A DNA stretch of 64,000 bases from Vibrio sp. DW001 (GTDB lineage Bacteria > Pseudomonadota > Gammaproteobacteria > Enterobacterales > Vibrionaceae), in assembly GCF_029016285.1 (NCBI RefSeq), contig NZ_CP091975.1, positions 2,914,001-2,978,000 of the forward strand, written 5' to 3'. Each line of letters opens with the position of its first letter. The stretch's first letter is position 1. The notes under the pieces were generated by a model. The model saw only the letters and a program-made list of their open reading frames with translations. It was not told where the DNA came from and did no database searches. The translations under genes and the position numbers were made by a program. Below are positions 16,901 through 25,630 of this stretch, piece after piece.

Positions 16901-18688
16901 TCATTTAGCCCGCATTCTATCGCCATACTCCTTTGCCACAGATTTTAAAATATCACTCCAGCGATGATAGACGAGTAAATGACCAAGATTTTCAAATTCA
17001 TGGAATTTTGAATTACTTAGGCTACGGTGAAACTTTCGTGCCAATTGAACGGGAACATGTTGGTCCAAACTGCCATGCCATATCGTTACTGGTGAAACGA
17101 TATTTTCAAAATCAATGTTCCATAGACGACTCAAAATGACCAAATCTTCACAAAAGGCATTTGGTCCTTGCCGCATCGCTTCTCTGAACGCCAATAAAAA
17201 ATTATCGGTGACTTCTGTTTCCGACAATGCCGCCGCGTCGCTCTCACACAAATGTTGATAAACCTGATCAAAATACAACTCGTGATCCTTCATCAAATTA
17301 TTGGTGATAATCTTTAAAAGGGGATGCAGTACCGATGGGGCTCTCATCGCAATTTGCGCCAAGAACTTATTACTGGATTTTACACCATGGAAAAGATTGA
17401 TTGGTTGGTAAGGGGTGACAGTACTAACAATCGTCGTATGCACTATCCGTTCTTTTAATATGGACGCAGCCGCCAAGGCATAAGGCCCTCCACCACAAAA
17501 TCCCATAAGAGAAAATCGGTCCAAATTAAGAAAGTCCGCCAATGTATCTACGTCACGTGCAATACTCGCCAAAGTACGGTTTGGATCGGAAGTTGATAAG
17601 CCAAACCCTGGACGGTCGATGGTAATTAAGCGAATGTTATGGTCAAAAAGAGTCCGATTGTTTGGGTGTTGCTGCAGTCTTGACCCCGTACTCGGTGGAA
17701 ACAAGATAACCGGAATACCACTTTTTCTGCCTATATCACTGAATCCTAACTGCCTCTCATCACTGACTTTATAGACTTGATGATAGCGCGCGGTTTCAAA
17801 AATAAGCTTGGATTTTAACGAACTGACAGTGTCCCGAGTTTCCGCTGTAGGATTCATCAAAATCAGCTTCATTAACTCACTTTGTCGGTGGCAATCTGTT
17901 TTTTGGAAGACCGATTTTAACTGAGTCCGAATGGTATTGATCGAAACACCGTGACTGTCGCTAATCTCATTCAACGTTTTATTATGCGCCAGTTTTTCGA
18001 CCAGTCTCTGCTCCGCTTTCGTTAAGTCGTAGCGCTGACAGAACGCGGTTAGATTGGGTTTTACATCCACGTTTTGATTTGCGAAAAGAACCAATATATT
18101 GCTGCCAAGTTGATATTGGTCATCTATCCGAGACAAACTGATACTCACTGGATTGGTTTGAAAACTGTCACGCAGGCGCATTGTGGTTTCGCGTTCCTCC
18201 CCTTTTAGGTCAGTCAGTTCAAACAATAATTTATTGAACCATTGTTGTTGGGAGTTGAGCGAAAATAAAACATTACCATCCTCTATTTTTACTAAATCTG
18301 TGGTCTTCAGAAAGTCGAGTGCAAGTTGGTTCTGTTGCACCAACGCCCCACTACCAGTAATGACAAATGCAGGCAAAGGTAAGAAGTCGAACAGGCTCAA
18401 TTGCAAATGTTGGTGCTCATCATTATCTTTCATTCGATTACTAATGGCCGCACTTCGCTCTAGGTGTTCAACGATAGTAGAAACCTGAGAAAGACTTCTA
18501 TACCTTTCCACCTCCCGCATTGATAACCGTTGATTTACTTGCGCGGTTGCACTCACCACAAGTTCCGCTTCCAGTGGTGGAAGGGTTGATGCTATCTGTT
18601 CCAACAAAACAGGCCATTGGGTCGGATCCAATGCAGTATCATAGATCTGCGCAACCAATTCTGGCGAAATTTGACCGTTGGCATCCAT
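16901..18688 (-). CDS. LuxR-type regulator fused to an alpha/beta hydrolase
   Basis: 595-aa soluble protein with three parts. Residues 1-210 hold a PAS-like sensor region (LPLPAFVITGSGALVQQN at 103-120). A LuxR-type helix-turn-helix lies at about 219-277 (LTKAEQRLVEKLA, SINTIRTQLKSVFQKT). An alpha/beta hydrolase fills 300-590: oxyanion region PPSTGS, strand motif IDRPGFGLS, nucleophile elbow GFCGGG with Cys398 where most relatives have Ser, Asp542 (GSLDQHVP) and His570 (LGHLLV). It may couple ligand binding or hydrolysis to transcription; no target is evident. It is convergent with metQ and divergent from the thiamine genes. Confidence 0.88.
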   Translation of the reverse strand: MDANGQISPELVAQIYDTALDPTQWPVLLEQIASTLPPLEAELVVSATAQVNQRLSMREVERYRSLSQVSTIVEHLERSAAISNRMKDNDEHQHLQLSLFDFLPLPAFVITGSGALVQQNQLALDFLKTTDLVKIEDGNVLFSLNSQQQWFNKLLFELTDLKGEERETTMRLRDSFQTNPVSISLSRIDDQYQLGSNILVLFANQNVDVKPNLTAFCQRYDLTKAEQRLVEKLAHNKTLNEISDSHGVSINTIRTQLKSVFQKTDCHRQSELMKLILMNPTAETRDTVSSLKSKLIFETARYHQVYKVSDERQLGFSDIGRKSGIPVILFPPSTGSRLQQHPNNRTLFDHNIRLITIDRPGFGLSTSDPNRTLASIARDVDTLADFLNLDRFSLMGFCGGGPYALAAASILKERIVHTTIVSTVTPYQPINLFHGVKSSNKFLAQIAMRAPSVLHPLLKIITNNLMKDHELYFDQVYQHLCESDAAALSETEVTDNFLLAFREAMRQGPNAFCEDLVILSRLWNIDFENIVSPVTIWHGSLDQHVPVQLARKFHRSLSNSKFHEFENLGHLLVYHRWSDILKSVAKEYGDRMRAK

Positions 18689-18836
18689 TCTAGAGTTCTC
18701 TATGCAATAGTGAGCTTATCGTTCCAGCAACCATAGTATCGACCTGTTCAGTTGCAAACATTGACGAGAGTCATTGCGTAGCGCTTTTCGTTACCCAATG
18801 AATTTGCTACACTCTTTCGGCAAACATATTTTAGAT

Positions 18837-18932
18837 ATTAGTCGGGGAGCGATGGGCCATAACCCAAAGCTGAGACCATTTCGATGGGACCCGTTGAACC
18901 TGATGCAGTTAACACTGACGTAGGGAACTGAT
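18837..18932 (+). ncRNA. TPP riboswitch (THI element)
   Basis: The aptamer has the conserved blocks CGGGG, CTGAGA, ACCCGTTGAACCTGAT and GTAGGGAACT in the right order and spacing. The closing P1 stem pairs ATTAGT (18837-18842) with ACTGAT (18927-18932) through one wobble. It lies about 90 bp before thiD and would reduce expression of the salvage operon when thiamine diphosphate is abundant. Confidence 0.95.
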
Positions 18933-18994
18933 AGCCATGCCAAAATAAGGTTGTCTACACCCCGTAGCATACCTCTTCCATCTGGCTGCTGTTA

Positions 18995-19018
18995 TTCCTT
19001 TACGATTACGTTTAGGAA
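18995..19018 (+). promoter_or_regulatory. Hairpin masking the thiD ribosome-binding site
   Basis: TTCCT-TT-ACG (18995-19004) can pair with CGT-TT-AGGAA (19009-19018), five plus three base pairs around two T-T mismatches and an ATTA loop. The right arm contains the AGGAA ribosome-binding site of thiD. This fits a TPP riboswitch acting on translation; no T-run follows, so termination is less likely. Confidence 0.6.
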
Positions 19019-19024
19019 CCAAAC

Positions 19025-19915
19025 ATGACAGTAAAGAACACAACACCGATTGTACTTACCATTGCCGGTTCAGATAGTGGTGGCGGTGCAGGTATTCAAG
19101 CGGATATCAAAGCCATCTCAGCGACAGGCAGTTATGCTTGCTCCGTTATTACAGCCCTTACCGCACAAAATACCCAAGGTGTCACTGGCATCTTCCCCAT
19201 CTCGTCTGAATTTGTAGAACAACAGATGGACGCTGTATTTTCCGACCTCACTATCCAAGCCGTAAAAATCGGTATGTTGAGCGACGTTAACATTATAAAA
19301 ACCGTCGCCAGAAAACTCCGCCAATATAAGCCTAAACACCTTGTCATCGATCCTGTAATGGTCGCGACTAGTGGCGACTTACTGCTCGAAAGCTCAGCCA
19401 TCAGCACCTTAAAAGCCGTTCTATTACCCTTAGCCACGATGATTACACCTAATCTTCCGGAAGCCGCCGCCTTAACCGGCGAATCGGCACCTAAAACTGA
19501 AGCCGAAATGAATGCTCTCATTGTAAAACTTAGGCAATTAGATACGCGAACTATCTTACTTAAAGGTGGGCATCTGGACTCTTCCGATAACAGTACCGAT
19601 CTATTTATCACTAAAGAACATGTCGAACGCCTATCGACAACCAGAATTAAAACACAAAACACCCACGGAACAGGCTGTACGCTTTCGTCAGCGATAGCCA
19701 GCTATCTTGCGCAGGGCTATTCGCTAAAAGAAGCCGTTCAACTTGGCAAATACTATATTACTCAAGCAATCTCTCACGCTGATAAGTTAGATATTGGTCA
19801 CGGTCACGGCCCTGTTCATCACTTTTTTCCGGGACATCAATTAGTGCAAGACTATTATTCGTTTCCAACTCAAACCGAAAATGAACAATCGAATGGTGAC
19901 ATTGAGTATGACTAA
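19025..19915 (+). CDS. thiD: Hydroxymethylpyrimidine/phosphomethylpyrimidine kinase ThiD
   Basis: 296-aa ribokinase-fold enzyme that phosphorylates HMP and then HMP-phosphate for thiamine synthesis. It shows the N-terminal IAGSDSGGGAGIQADIKA motif, MLSDVNII, DPVMVATSGDLLL and the catalytic NTHGTGCTLSSAIAS near the C-terminus. First gene after the TPP riboswitch; AGGAA lies six bases before the ATG. The C-terminus is about 25 residues longer than the E. coli enzyme and overlaps the next gene by eight bases. Confidence 0.97.
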   Translation: MTVKNTTPIVLTIAGSDSGGGAGIQADIKAISATGSYACSVITALTAQNTQGVTGIFPISSEFVEQQMDAVFSDLTIQAVKIGMLSDVNIIKTVARKLRQYKPKHLVIDPVMVATSGDLLLESSAISTLKAVLLPLATMITPNLPEAAALTGESAPKTEAEMNALIVKLRQLDTRTILLKGGHLDSSDNSTDLFITKEHVERLSTTRIKTQNTHGTGCTLSSAIASYLAQGYSLKEAVQLGKYYITQAISHADKLDIGHGHGPVHHFFPGHQLVQDYYSFPTQTENEQSNGDIEYD

Positions 19916-20666
19916 TTCTGTACTCATTGAACTGAAAAATGCCTCGTTAGGCTACAAAGATAGCCAACAACCCATCCTTTCTGACTTAAACATGCAGATC
20001 TCAAAACAGCGATGGACCGCTATTTTGGGTAGAAGTGGTTGTGGAAAAACCACCTTGCTTCGCTTTCTGGCTGGTCTCTTAAATGAGGATCTTGACTGGC
20101 AAGGTGACATGAGAAGCAGCCTTAACGGTGAGTCACACCAACATGTCGCCTATATGGCACAACAAGATTTACTCATGCCATGGCTCAATGTCATGGATAA
20201 CGTCTGTTTAAGCTTTAAATTTGGCAGCCTCATCTTGTCAGAAAAAGATAAACAAAAGGCCATCCAACTTATCGGTCAGGTTGGACTATTGAACCAGCGC
20301 CATCAGTTCCCTAATCAGCTTTCTGGAGGAATGCGTCAACGAGTCGCTCTTGCTAGAACGTTAATGCAGGATAAACCTTTGGTATTAATGGATGAGCCTT
20401 TTTCAGCATTGGATGCGGTGACTCGTTACCAACTTCAAAATCTCTCAGCCACACTTTTACAGAACAAAACTGTGGTGCTAATTACGCACGACCCTCAAGA
20501 AGCGCTGCGATTAGCTGACCACATCTATCTCATGTTGGGCAGTCCATCTCAAACGCACTCTTTTCCTGTTCCCAATGGCGATACACCTCGGTCCTTGAAT
20601 GGGGAAATAGCAGAATTACAACAGAAATTAATAGAGCAATTGGAGCGAGATCATGTTGGACATTAA
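19908..20666 (+). CDS. thiZ: ATP-binding protein of an HMP/thiamine-precursor ABC importer (ThiZ-like)
   Basis: 252-aa ATPase of the nitrate/sulfonate/taurine ABC class. Walker A GRSGCGKTT, Q-loop MAQQDLLMPW, signature LSGGMRQR and Walker B LVLMDEPFSALD are all present. The ATG at 19908 is inside the thiD end; the frame is open nine codons further upstream, but the conserved part starts here. With the next two genes it forms a ThiXYZ-type importer; the substrate (an aminopyrimidine such as HMP or formylaminopyrimidine) is inferred from the operon. Confidence 0.9.
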   Translation: MTNSVLIELKNASLGYKDSQQPILSDLNMQISKQRWTAILGRSGCGKTTLLRFLAGLLNEDLDWQGDMRSSLNGESHQHVAYMAQQDLLMPWLNVMDNVCLSFKFGSLILSEKDKQKAIQLIGQVGLLNQRHQFPNQLSGGMRQRVALARTLMQDKPLVLMDEPFSALDAVTRYQLQNLSATLLQNKTVVLITHDPQEALRLADHIYLMLGSPSQTHSFPVPNGDTPRSLNGEIAELQQKLIEQLERDHVGH

Positions 20667-21453
20667 CGTATTGAACGCCACTTCTGAACCTCATATAGCG
20701 AAAAAGAAGAAAACAATACACCCTTTGCTTCAGGGTATTCTGACCGCTTGTCTATTGTTTGGATTATGGCAGTTGATTGTTGTGGTGTTTGCATTCCCTC
20801 CTTTTATCTTGCCGTCGCCTCACGCCGTCATGATGAAACTTATACTAAGAATCGACGTGTTGCTCTTCCATACATGGATAACCACTCAAGAAATAATACT
20901 TGGGTTAGTTTTAGGCCTCACTATGGGGTTGTTTTTTGCTTTACAGATGCTTCTATTCGAACCGCTGAAACGCTGGCTATTGCCTATCCTAATTGCTAGT
21001 CAAGCCATACCGGTATTTGCTATTGCTCCAATATTAATGCTGTGGCTCGGTTATGGAATCGCATCTAAAGTGGTCATGGCAGCACTCATTATTTTCTTCC
21101 CTGTGACGACATGTTGTTACGACGGACTGCGCTCCACCCCTAACGGTTATCTTGACCTTGCTAAAACCATGTCAGCATCTAAATGGCAGACATTAAGGCA
21201 CGTCCGCCTCCCAGCCGCATTACCAGCCCTTGCTTCAGGCATTCGGGTTGCCGTCGTCGTTGCCCCAATCGGCGCGGTAGTTGGTGAATGGGTAGGTTCC
21301 AGTGCTGGACTGGGGTATTTAATGCTGCAAGCTAACGCACGAATGATGATCGATGAGATGTTTGCCGCATTGTTTATTTTAGCCCTATTTTCTATCGCCC
21401 TATATTTCATCACAGACAGATTACTCAAACGAGCTATCCATTGGCAGCTCTAA
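20653..21453 (+). CDS. thiX: Permease of the HMP/thiamine-precursor ABC importer (ThiX-like)
   Basis: 266-aa inner-membrane protein with about six helices and the BPD permease coupling loop (DLAKTMSASKWQTLRHVRLP, about 173-192). An N-terminal stretch of four lysines marks the cytoplasmic end. It overlaps the ATPase gene by 14 bases. Closest by family to SsuC/TauC-type permeases; the thiamine role comes from context. Confidence 0.9.
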   Translation: MLDINVLNATSEPHIAKKKKTIHPLLQGILTACLLFGLWQLIVVVFAFPPFILPSPHAVMMKLILRIDVLLFHTWITTQEIILGLVLGLTMGLFFALQMLLFEPLKRWLLPILIASQAIPVFAIAPILMLWLGYGIASKVVMAALIIFFPVTTCCYDGLRSTPNGYLDLAKTMSASKWQTLRHVRLPAALPALASGIRVAVVVAPIGAVVGEWVGSSAGLGYLMLQANARMMIDEMFAALFILALFSIALYFITDRLLKRAIHWQL

Positions 21454-21483
21454 CCTAAACCCATCAATACTTAAGGAAAAATA

Positions 21484-22449
21484 ATGCATTCCCAAACCCG
21501 AACAGGTTCTATCGCAATAAAAGGATGGTTGGCTCTTTTACTTTCTGGCCTTTCTCTCAATGCAAGCGCAGAGCAAAAGAGTGTTACGTTAATGCTGGAC
21601 TGGTTCGTGAATCCTAACCATGGTCCTATCGTCATAGCGCAAGAAAAAGGTTACTTCAATGACCAAGGGCTTAACGTTGTGATTCAAGAGCCCGCCGACC
21701 CAAGTATGCCGGCTAAGCTTGTCGCTGCAAATAAAATCGATTTGGCTATCTCCTATCAAACCAGCTTAACCATTGATGTCGCTGAGAACCTTCCTCTCAT
21801 TCGCGCTTCTACTCTCATCGCGACACCACTCAATACCTTGATGGTTTTAGACAATGGCAAGATACATTCCCTTGCTGATTTAAAAGGTAAAAAAATAGGC
21901 ATCGCTATTGCCGGCAATGAAGAAGCAACCGTAGGAACCATGCTCGAATCAGCGGGTATTACCTTCGATGATGTGGAGATAATCAACGTTGGTTGGGCAC
22001 TTTCGTCTTCTTTAGCATCTGGGAAAGTTGATGCAATCTGGGGAGGTTTACGCAATTTTGAGTCAAATCAACTCGCAATTGAAGGTTATAAAGCTAAGGC
22101 TTTTTATCCTGAAGAACATGGCGTCCCTGCCTACGATGAACTTGTTGTTGTAGCCAACGCAAATCATTATGACGCCGATGCTATCCGTCGATTTAATAAA
22201 GCGATAGAGAAAGCCACTATATACATTATTAACCACCCGCAAGACGCATGGATAGAGTTTGCCGCTTACTCACCAGACACATTAAACAACGAACTAAACA
22301 AACGAGCTTGGCGTGATACGCTGACACGATTTGACCTTAGGCCCGCAGCCGTTGATCTGGAACGTTACGACCAGTTCACTCAGTTTCTATATAACAACAA
22401 AATCATTCGCTCAAAACCTAAAGCATCTGATTTTGTACCAACGTTGTAA
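21484..22449 (+). CDS. thiY: Periplasmic pyrimidine-precursor binding protein (ThiY-like, NMT1/THI5 family)
   Basis: 321-aa secreted protein; the signal peptide ends at NASA/EQKS near residue 30. The mature part has the NMT1/THI5-like features LMLDWFVNPNHGPIVIAQEKG and the later DAIWGGLRNFE. ThiY proteins bind formylaminopyrimidine or related thiamine breakdown products and pass them to ThiXZ. AAGGAAAAATA provides the ribosome-binding site. Followed by tenA after 15 bp. Confidence 0.9.
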   Translation: MHSQTRTGSIAIKGWLALLLSGLSLNASAEQKSVTLMLDWFVNPNHGPIVIAQEKGYFNDQGLNVVIQEPADPSMPAKLVAANKIDLAISYQTSLTIDVAENLPLIRASTLIATPLNTLMVLDNGKIHSLADLKGKKIGIAIAGNEEATVGTMLESAGITFDDVEIINVGWALSSSLASGKVDAIWGGLRNFESNQLAIEGYKAKAFYPEEHGVPAYDELVVVANANHYDADAIRRFNKAIEKATIYIINHPQDAWIEFAAYSPDTLNNELNKRAWRDTLTRFDLRPAAVDLERYDQFTQFLYNNKIIRSKPKASDFVPTL

Positions 22450-22464
22450 TACGAAGGAAATAGG

Positions 22465-23130
22465 ATGAAGCATCAAGATCTTATCAACGCATGCATAGAT
22501 GAATGGCAAGCCTACACCGGCCATTCATTCGTTAAACAACTCGCGACTGGCAAGCTTAATGAACACGCTTACTTACATTATCTTAAACAAGATTTTCTAT
22601 TCCTAAAGCATTATGCGCGAGCCTATGCGATGGCAATCTACAAAGCTCGAACATTAGCGGAAATGCGCATGGCACTGCCAAGTGTGCAAGCTCTACTGGA
22701 CAGCGAGATCTCGCATCATGTTACCTACTGCCAAAAGTGGGGGCTTAGTGAAGCGGATATGGAAGCAGAACCAGAAGCGTTCAGTACGGTCGCGTACACA
22801 CGTTACGTTTTGGACACTGGAATGTCAGGGAACCTAATCGACCTTTATGTAGCCTTAGCACCTTGCTCTTTAGGTTATGCCGACATCGGGAAGAACCTTT
22901 TGTACAGTGCCGATACTGAAACGAACAACAACCCGTATCTGAACTGGATAGCTCTTTATGGCGGTGATGAGTTTCAGTCCGGTGCGAACACCAGTGCAAA
23001 TCAATTGGATGAATTACTCGCTGAAATAACGCTTGAGAGTGAACGGGGGCAGCAGTTGTGTGATGTATTTAAAACAGCAACGCGAATGGAAATTGCATTT
23101 TGGCAGCAAGGATTAGACGCTGCGATTTAA
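22465..23130 (+). CDS. tenA: Thiaminase II / aminopyrimidine aminohydrolase TenA
   Basis: 221-aa all-helical enzyme that hydrolyses aminomethyl-HMP, a product of thiamine decay, to HMP for salvage. The catalytic Cys134 is in LAPCSLGYAD; D43 (KQDF) and E209 (MEIAFW) fit the other active-site positions. Together with the importer before it and thiD, it completes a route from degraded thiamine to HMP-diphosphate. Confidence 0.95.
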   Translation: MKHQDLINACIDEWQAYTGHSFVKQLATGKLNEHAYLHYLKQDFLFLKHYARAYAMAIYKARTLAEMRMALPSVQALLDSEISHHVTYCQKWGLSEADMEAEPEAFSTVAYTRYVLDTGMSGNLIDLYVALAPCSLGYADIGKNLLYSADTETNNNPYLNWIALYGGDEFQSGANTSANQLDELLAEITLESERGQQLCDVFKTATRMEIAFWQQGLDAAI

Positions 23131-23145
23131 ACAAAGGATATAGAG

Positions 23146-23946
23146 ATGACAACGATGAACAAGAAAAAACAACAGATAATCAAACAATTAAAGGCTGTTC
23201 GGGAACAGAAACCGTTGGTCGTTAATATTACCAACTACGTGGTAATGAACAATACCGCCAATGCTCTTCTCGCCATAGGCGCATCCCCTATTATGGCGCA
23301 CAGCCAGCAAGAAATGGCGGAAATGATGAGCTTTTCAGGTGCATTGGTTATTAACATCGGCACACTTGATAGTGTGTGGGCTCCGCGTATGGAATTTGCC
23401 GTTGAGCAAGCCAATATTAATAATAAAATAGTGGTCCTTGACCCCGTAGGGTGTGGAGCAAGTCAACTAAGAACAGAGACCGCGCGGCGCATTGTTCAAG
23501 CGGCTGACAAACTTATTGTGCGAGGTAATGCATCGGAGATCATTGCGTTAGCAGGCGAACAAGCTCAAAGCAAAGGCGTTGATGCCCTAGATTCTAGTGA
23601 TGCAGCACTAGATAGTGCCCAGTTTTTGGCTAAAGAGTATAAATGCAGTGTTGTTATATCGGGTGCAACCGATTATGTGGTCTCTGAAACGGAGGTTGTG
23701 CAACTGAATAATGGTGACACGATGATGCCTTATGTCACCGGAATGGGTTGTACCCATACGGCACTTATTGGTGCATTTGCAGCCGTAGGCGACACGAGCG
23801 GTTTAGCCGCGACGGCAATATTGGGTGTGGCGGGAGAGATTTCGGCAGAGAAATCATCAGGTCCGGGGTCATTGCAATTAAACCTTCTGGATACGCTTTA
23901 TCAACTGGATGATGAATTGCTGCTTAGTCGCTTGAAGGTAAGCTAG
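23146..23946 (+). CDS. thiM: Hydroxyethylthiazole kinase ThiM
   Basis: 266-aa kinase that phosphorylates the thiazole alcohol THZ for thiamine salvage. The N-terminal [17 protein letters not shown], the DPVGCGAS turn (99-106) and the catalytic Cys202 in [15 protein letters not shown] are present. It begins 15 bp after tenA. An internal ATG three codons on is an alternative start. Confidence 0.96.
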   Translation: MTTMNKKKQQIIKQLKAVREQKPLVVNITNYVVMNNTANALLAIGASPIMAHSQQEMAEMMSFSGALVINIGTLDSVWAPRMEFAVEQANINNKIVVLDPVGCGASQLRTETARRIVQAADKLIVRGNASEIIALAGEQAQSKGVDALDSSDAALDSAQFLAKEYKCSVVISGATDYVVSETEVVQLNNGDTMMPYVTGMGCTHTALIGAFAAVGDTSGLAATAILGVAGEISAEKSSGPGSLQLNLLDTLYQLDDELLLSRLKVS

Positions 23947-24010
23947 TTCAGTCCACTGGCAAAACTGGACTCGCGAAGGTCGTTAATCTAGAACATTAAT
24001 GGATCAGTCG

Positions 24011-24048
24011 TATGGAGATAGTCGAGCAACTGCGGAACGATCTCCATA
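24011..24048 (+). repeat. Inverted repeat between thiM and thiE
   Basis: TATGGAGAT (24011-24019) and its exact complement ATCTCCATA (24040-24048) are separated by 20 bases, in the 153-bp gap between thiM and thiE. There is no T-run, so it does not look like a terminator. It could be an RNA stem that controls thiE or protects the thiM mRNA end. Confidence 0.45.
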
Positions 24049-24099
24049 TTGTTCACAATCTTACTTAGCTTGGTAATTAGTATAAAAGGGAAAAGACAA

Positions 24100-24741
24100 G
24101 TGGAATTAACAACGAATAACAAATCTACTCTGTATCGACTTTATCTGGTTACGGATGATCAGCAAGATATTGGCACCCTAAAAAAAGTAGTACAAAAAGC
24201 GATCCTAGGAGGTGTAACGGCGGTTCAGGTACGTGAAAAACATGGCGATGTTCAAGCGTTTATTGAAAGAGCTATGGCAGTAAAAGCGATCCTAAAAGGT
24301 ACTAGTGTCCCTTTGATCATCAACGATAGAGTTGATGTTGCGCTAGCGGTTGAGGCTGACGGAGTCCATTTGGGTCAAAGCGATATGCCCGTGGTCACCG
24401 CTCGTCGATTGGTGGGTGATAAAATGGTTATTGGCTTATCGGTAGAAAATGAAGAACAGCTCGAAGCATCTACACATCTGCCTATTGACTATATTGGTCT
24501 TAGTGCCATTTTTTCGACACCAACAAAAACCAATATCGTGAAGCAGTGGGGATTAGAAGGACTAGAGCGCACTGTAAAAATGAGCCCGCTACCTGTTGTC
24601 GCTATTGGTGGGATTAATCCATCAAATATCCATCAGGTATCAAAAACCGGCGTGGATGGCATTGCGATAGTTTCCGCGATCTGTCACGCAGACGACCCAC
24701 AATTAGCCAGTCAACACCTGTTGGAATTAATGAAGCAATAA
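24100..24741 (+). CDS. thiE: Thiamine phosphate synthase ThiE
   Basis: 213-aa TIM-barrel enzyme that joins HMP-diphosphate and thiazole phosphate to thiamine phosphate. The motifs AVQVREKHGD, LIINDRVDVALAVEADGVHLGQSD, FSTPTKTN and VAIGGINPSN are intact. The start is taken as GTG 24100, with AAGGG nine bases upstream; the frame is open 17 codons earlier, but that region holds the inverted repeat and does not resemble the family. Last gene of the salvage run. Confidence 0.94.
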   Translation: MELTTNNKSTLYRLYLVTDDQQDIGTLKKVVQKAILGGVTAVQVREKHGDVQAFIERAMAVKAILKGTSVPLIINDRVDVALAVEADGVHLGQSDMPVVTARRLVGDKMVIGLSVENEEQLEASTHLPIDYIGLSAIFSTPTKTNIVKQWGLEGLERTVKMSPLPVVAIGGINPSNIHQVSKTGVDGIAIVSAICHADDPQLASQHLLELMKQ

Positions 24742-24866
24742 TCGAAGCTGCTGACGTGAATGTCATCATCGTTGATCTATGACTCAGCGAACCCGGTTCT
24801 CTAAAACTAAATTCTGCCCGATTTTTATGCTATTTTATCTGTACTAACCACTTACCTAGTAGACAG

Positions 24867-25565
24867 ATGGATTACACTTTAGAGCCAATTGGTATCATTC
24901 ATACGCCCTATAAAGAAAAATTTGCCGTCCCTAGGCAGCCTAGATTGGCACCTAGCGCTACCGCAAAAATTCAATTACGCGGCCAATCTAATTCACCTGA
25001 AGCTGTTCGAGGAATCGAACAGTTTAGTCATCTGTGGCTGCTATTTATGTTTGACCAGAACCTTCACGCCGGCTGGACACCAACCGTCAGACCACCTCGT
25101 TTAGGGGGAAACGAACGTGTCGGTGTTTTCTCCTCCCGATCTCCATTTCGACCCAACGGCATAGGTATGTCTGCTGTCGAACTAAAAGGCGTTAAACAAG
25201 AAGAAGGTCAAATCTGGATTGAATTAGGTAGCGTCGATCTGGTTGATGGAACCCCAATTATTGACATCAAGCCCTATATACCTTATTCAGATTCGGTATT
25301 TGATGCCAATGGTGGGTTTGCCCAAACGGAACCAAAGTTACTCAAGGTTGTATTTTCTGCGCTAGCCGATCAACAAATAGGCTTTCATGCAAATAAAGAA
25401 CAGGTTAGAGCGGTAATTAATGAGGTGTTAAGGCAAGACCCTCGACCCGCCTATAAAAAGAACCAGATTGACAGTAAAGAATATGCAGCAAACCTGTTCG
25501 ATCTAAACGTTAAATTTAAGGTAAACGACGAATTAGTTATCGTCACTGCCATTGAACGCTTTTGA
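24867..25565 (+). CDS. trmO: tRNA (t6A37) N6-methyltransferase TrmO (TsaA)
   Basis: 232-aa enzyme that methylates N6 of t6A at position 37 of threonine tRNAs using SAM. It has the N-terminal beta-barrel with IGIIHTPYKEKFAVPRQP and the hallmark SSRSPFRPNGIGMSAVEL, plus DGTPIIDIKPYIPYSD. The C-terminal region ends with RPAYKKN and a short strand, as in E. coli YaeB. It precedes proS by 65 bp, a common order in gammaproteobacteria. Confidence 0.95.
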   Translation: MDYTLEPIGIIHTPYKEKFAVPRQPRLAPSATAKIQLRGQSNSPEAVRGIEQFSHLWLLFMFDQNLHAGWTPTVRPPRLGGNERVGVFSSRSPFRPNGIGMSAVELKGVKQEEGQIWIELGSVDLVDGTPIIDIKPYIPYSDSVFDANGGFAQTEPKLLKVVFSALADQQIGFHANKEQVRAVINEVLRQDPRPAYKKNQIDSKEYAANLFDLNVKFKVNDELVIVTAIERF

Positions 25566-25630
25566 CTAAAGCAAATGGCTGATATCATATTCAGCTAATT
25601 TTTATTAACCATGATGAACGGATACCATAA

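Noticed and set aside
18195..18500. 101-codon open frame opposite the LuxR-hydrolase gene
   Set aside because: Shadow of the sensor region of that gene; Ser/Cys/Asn-rich with no support.
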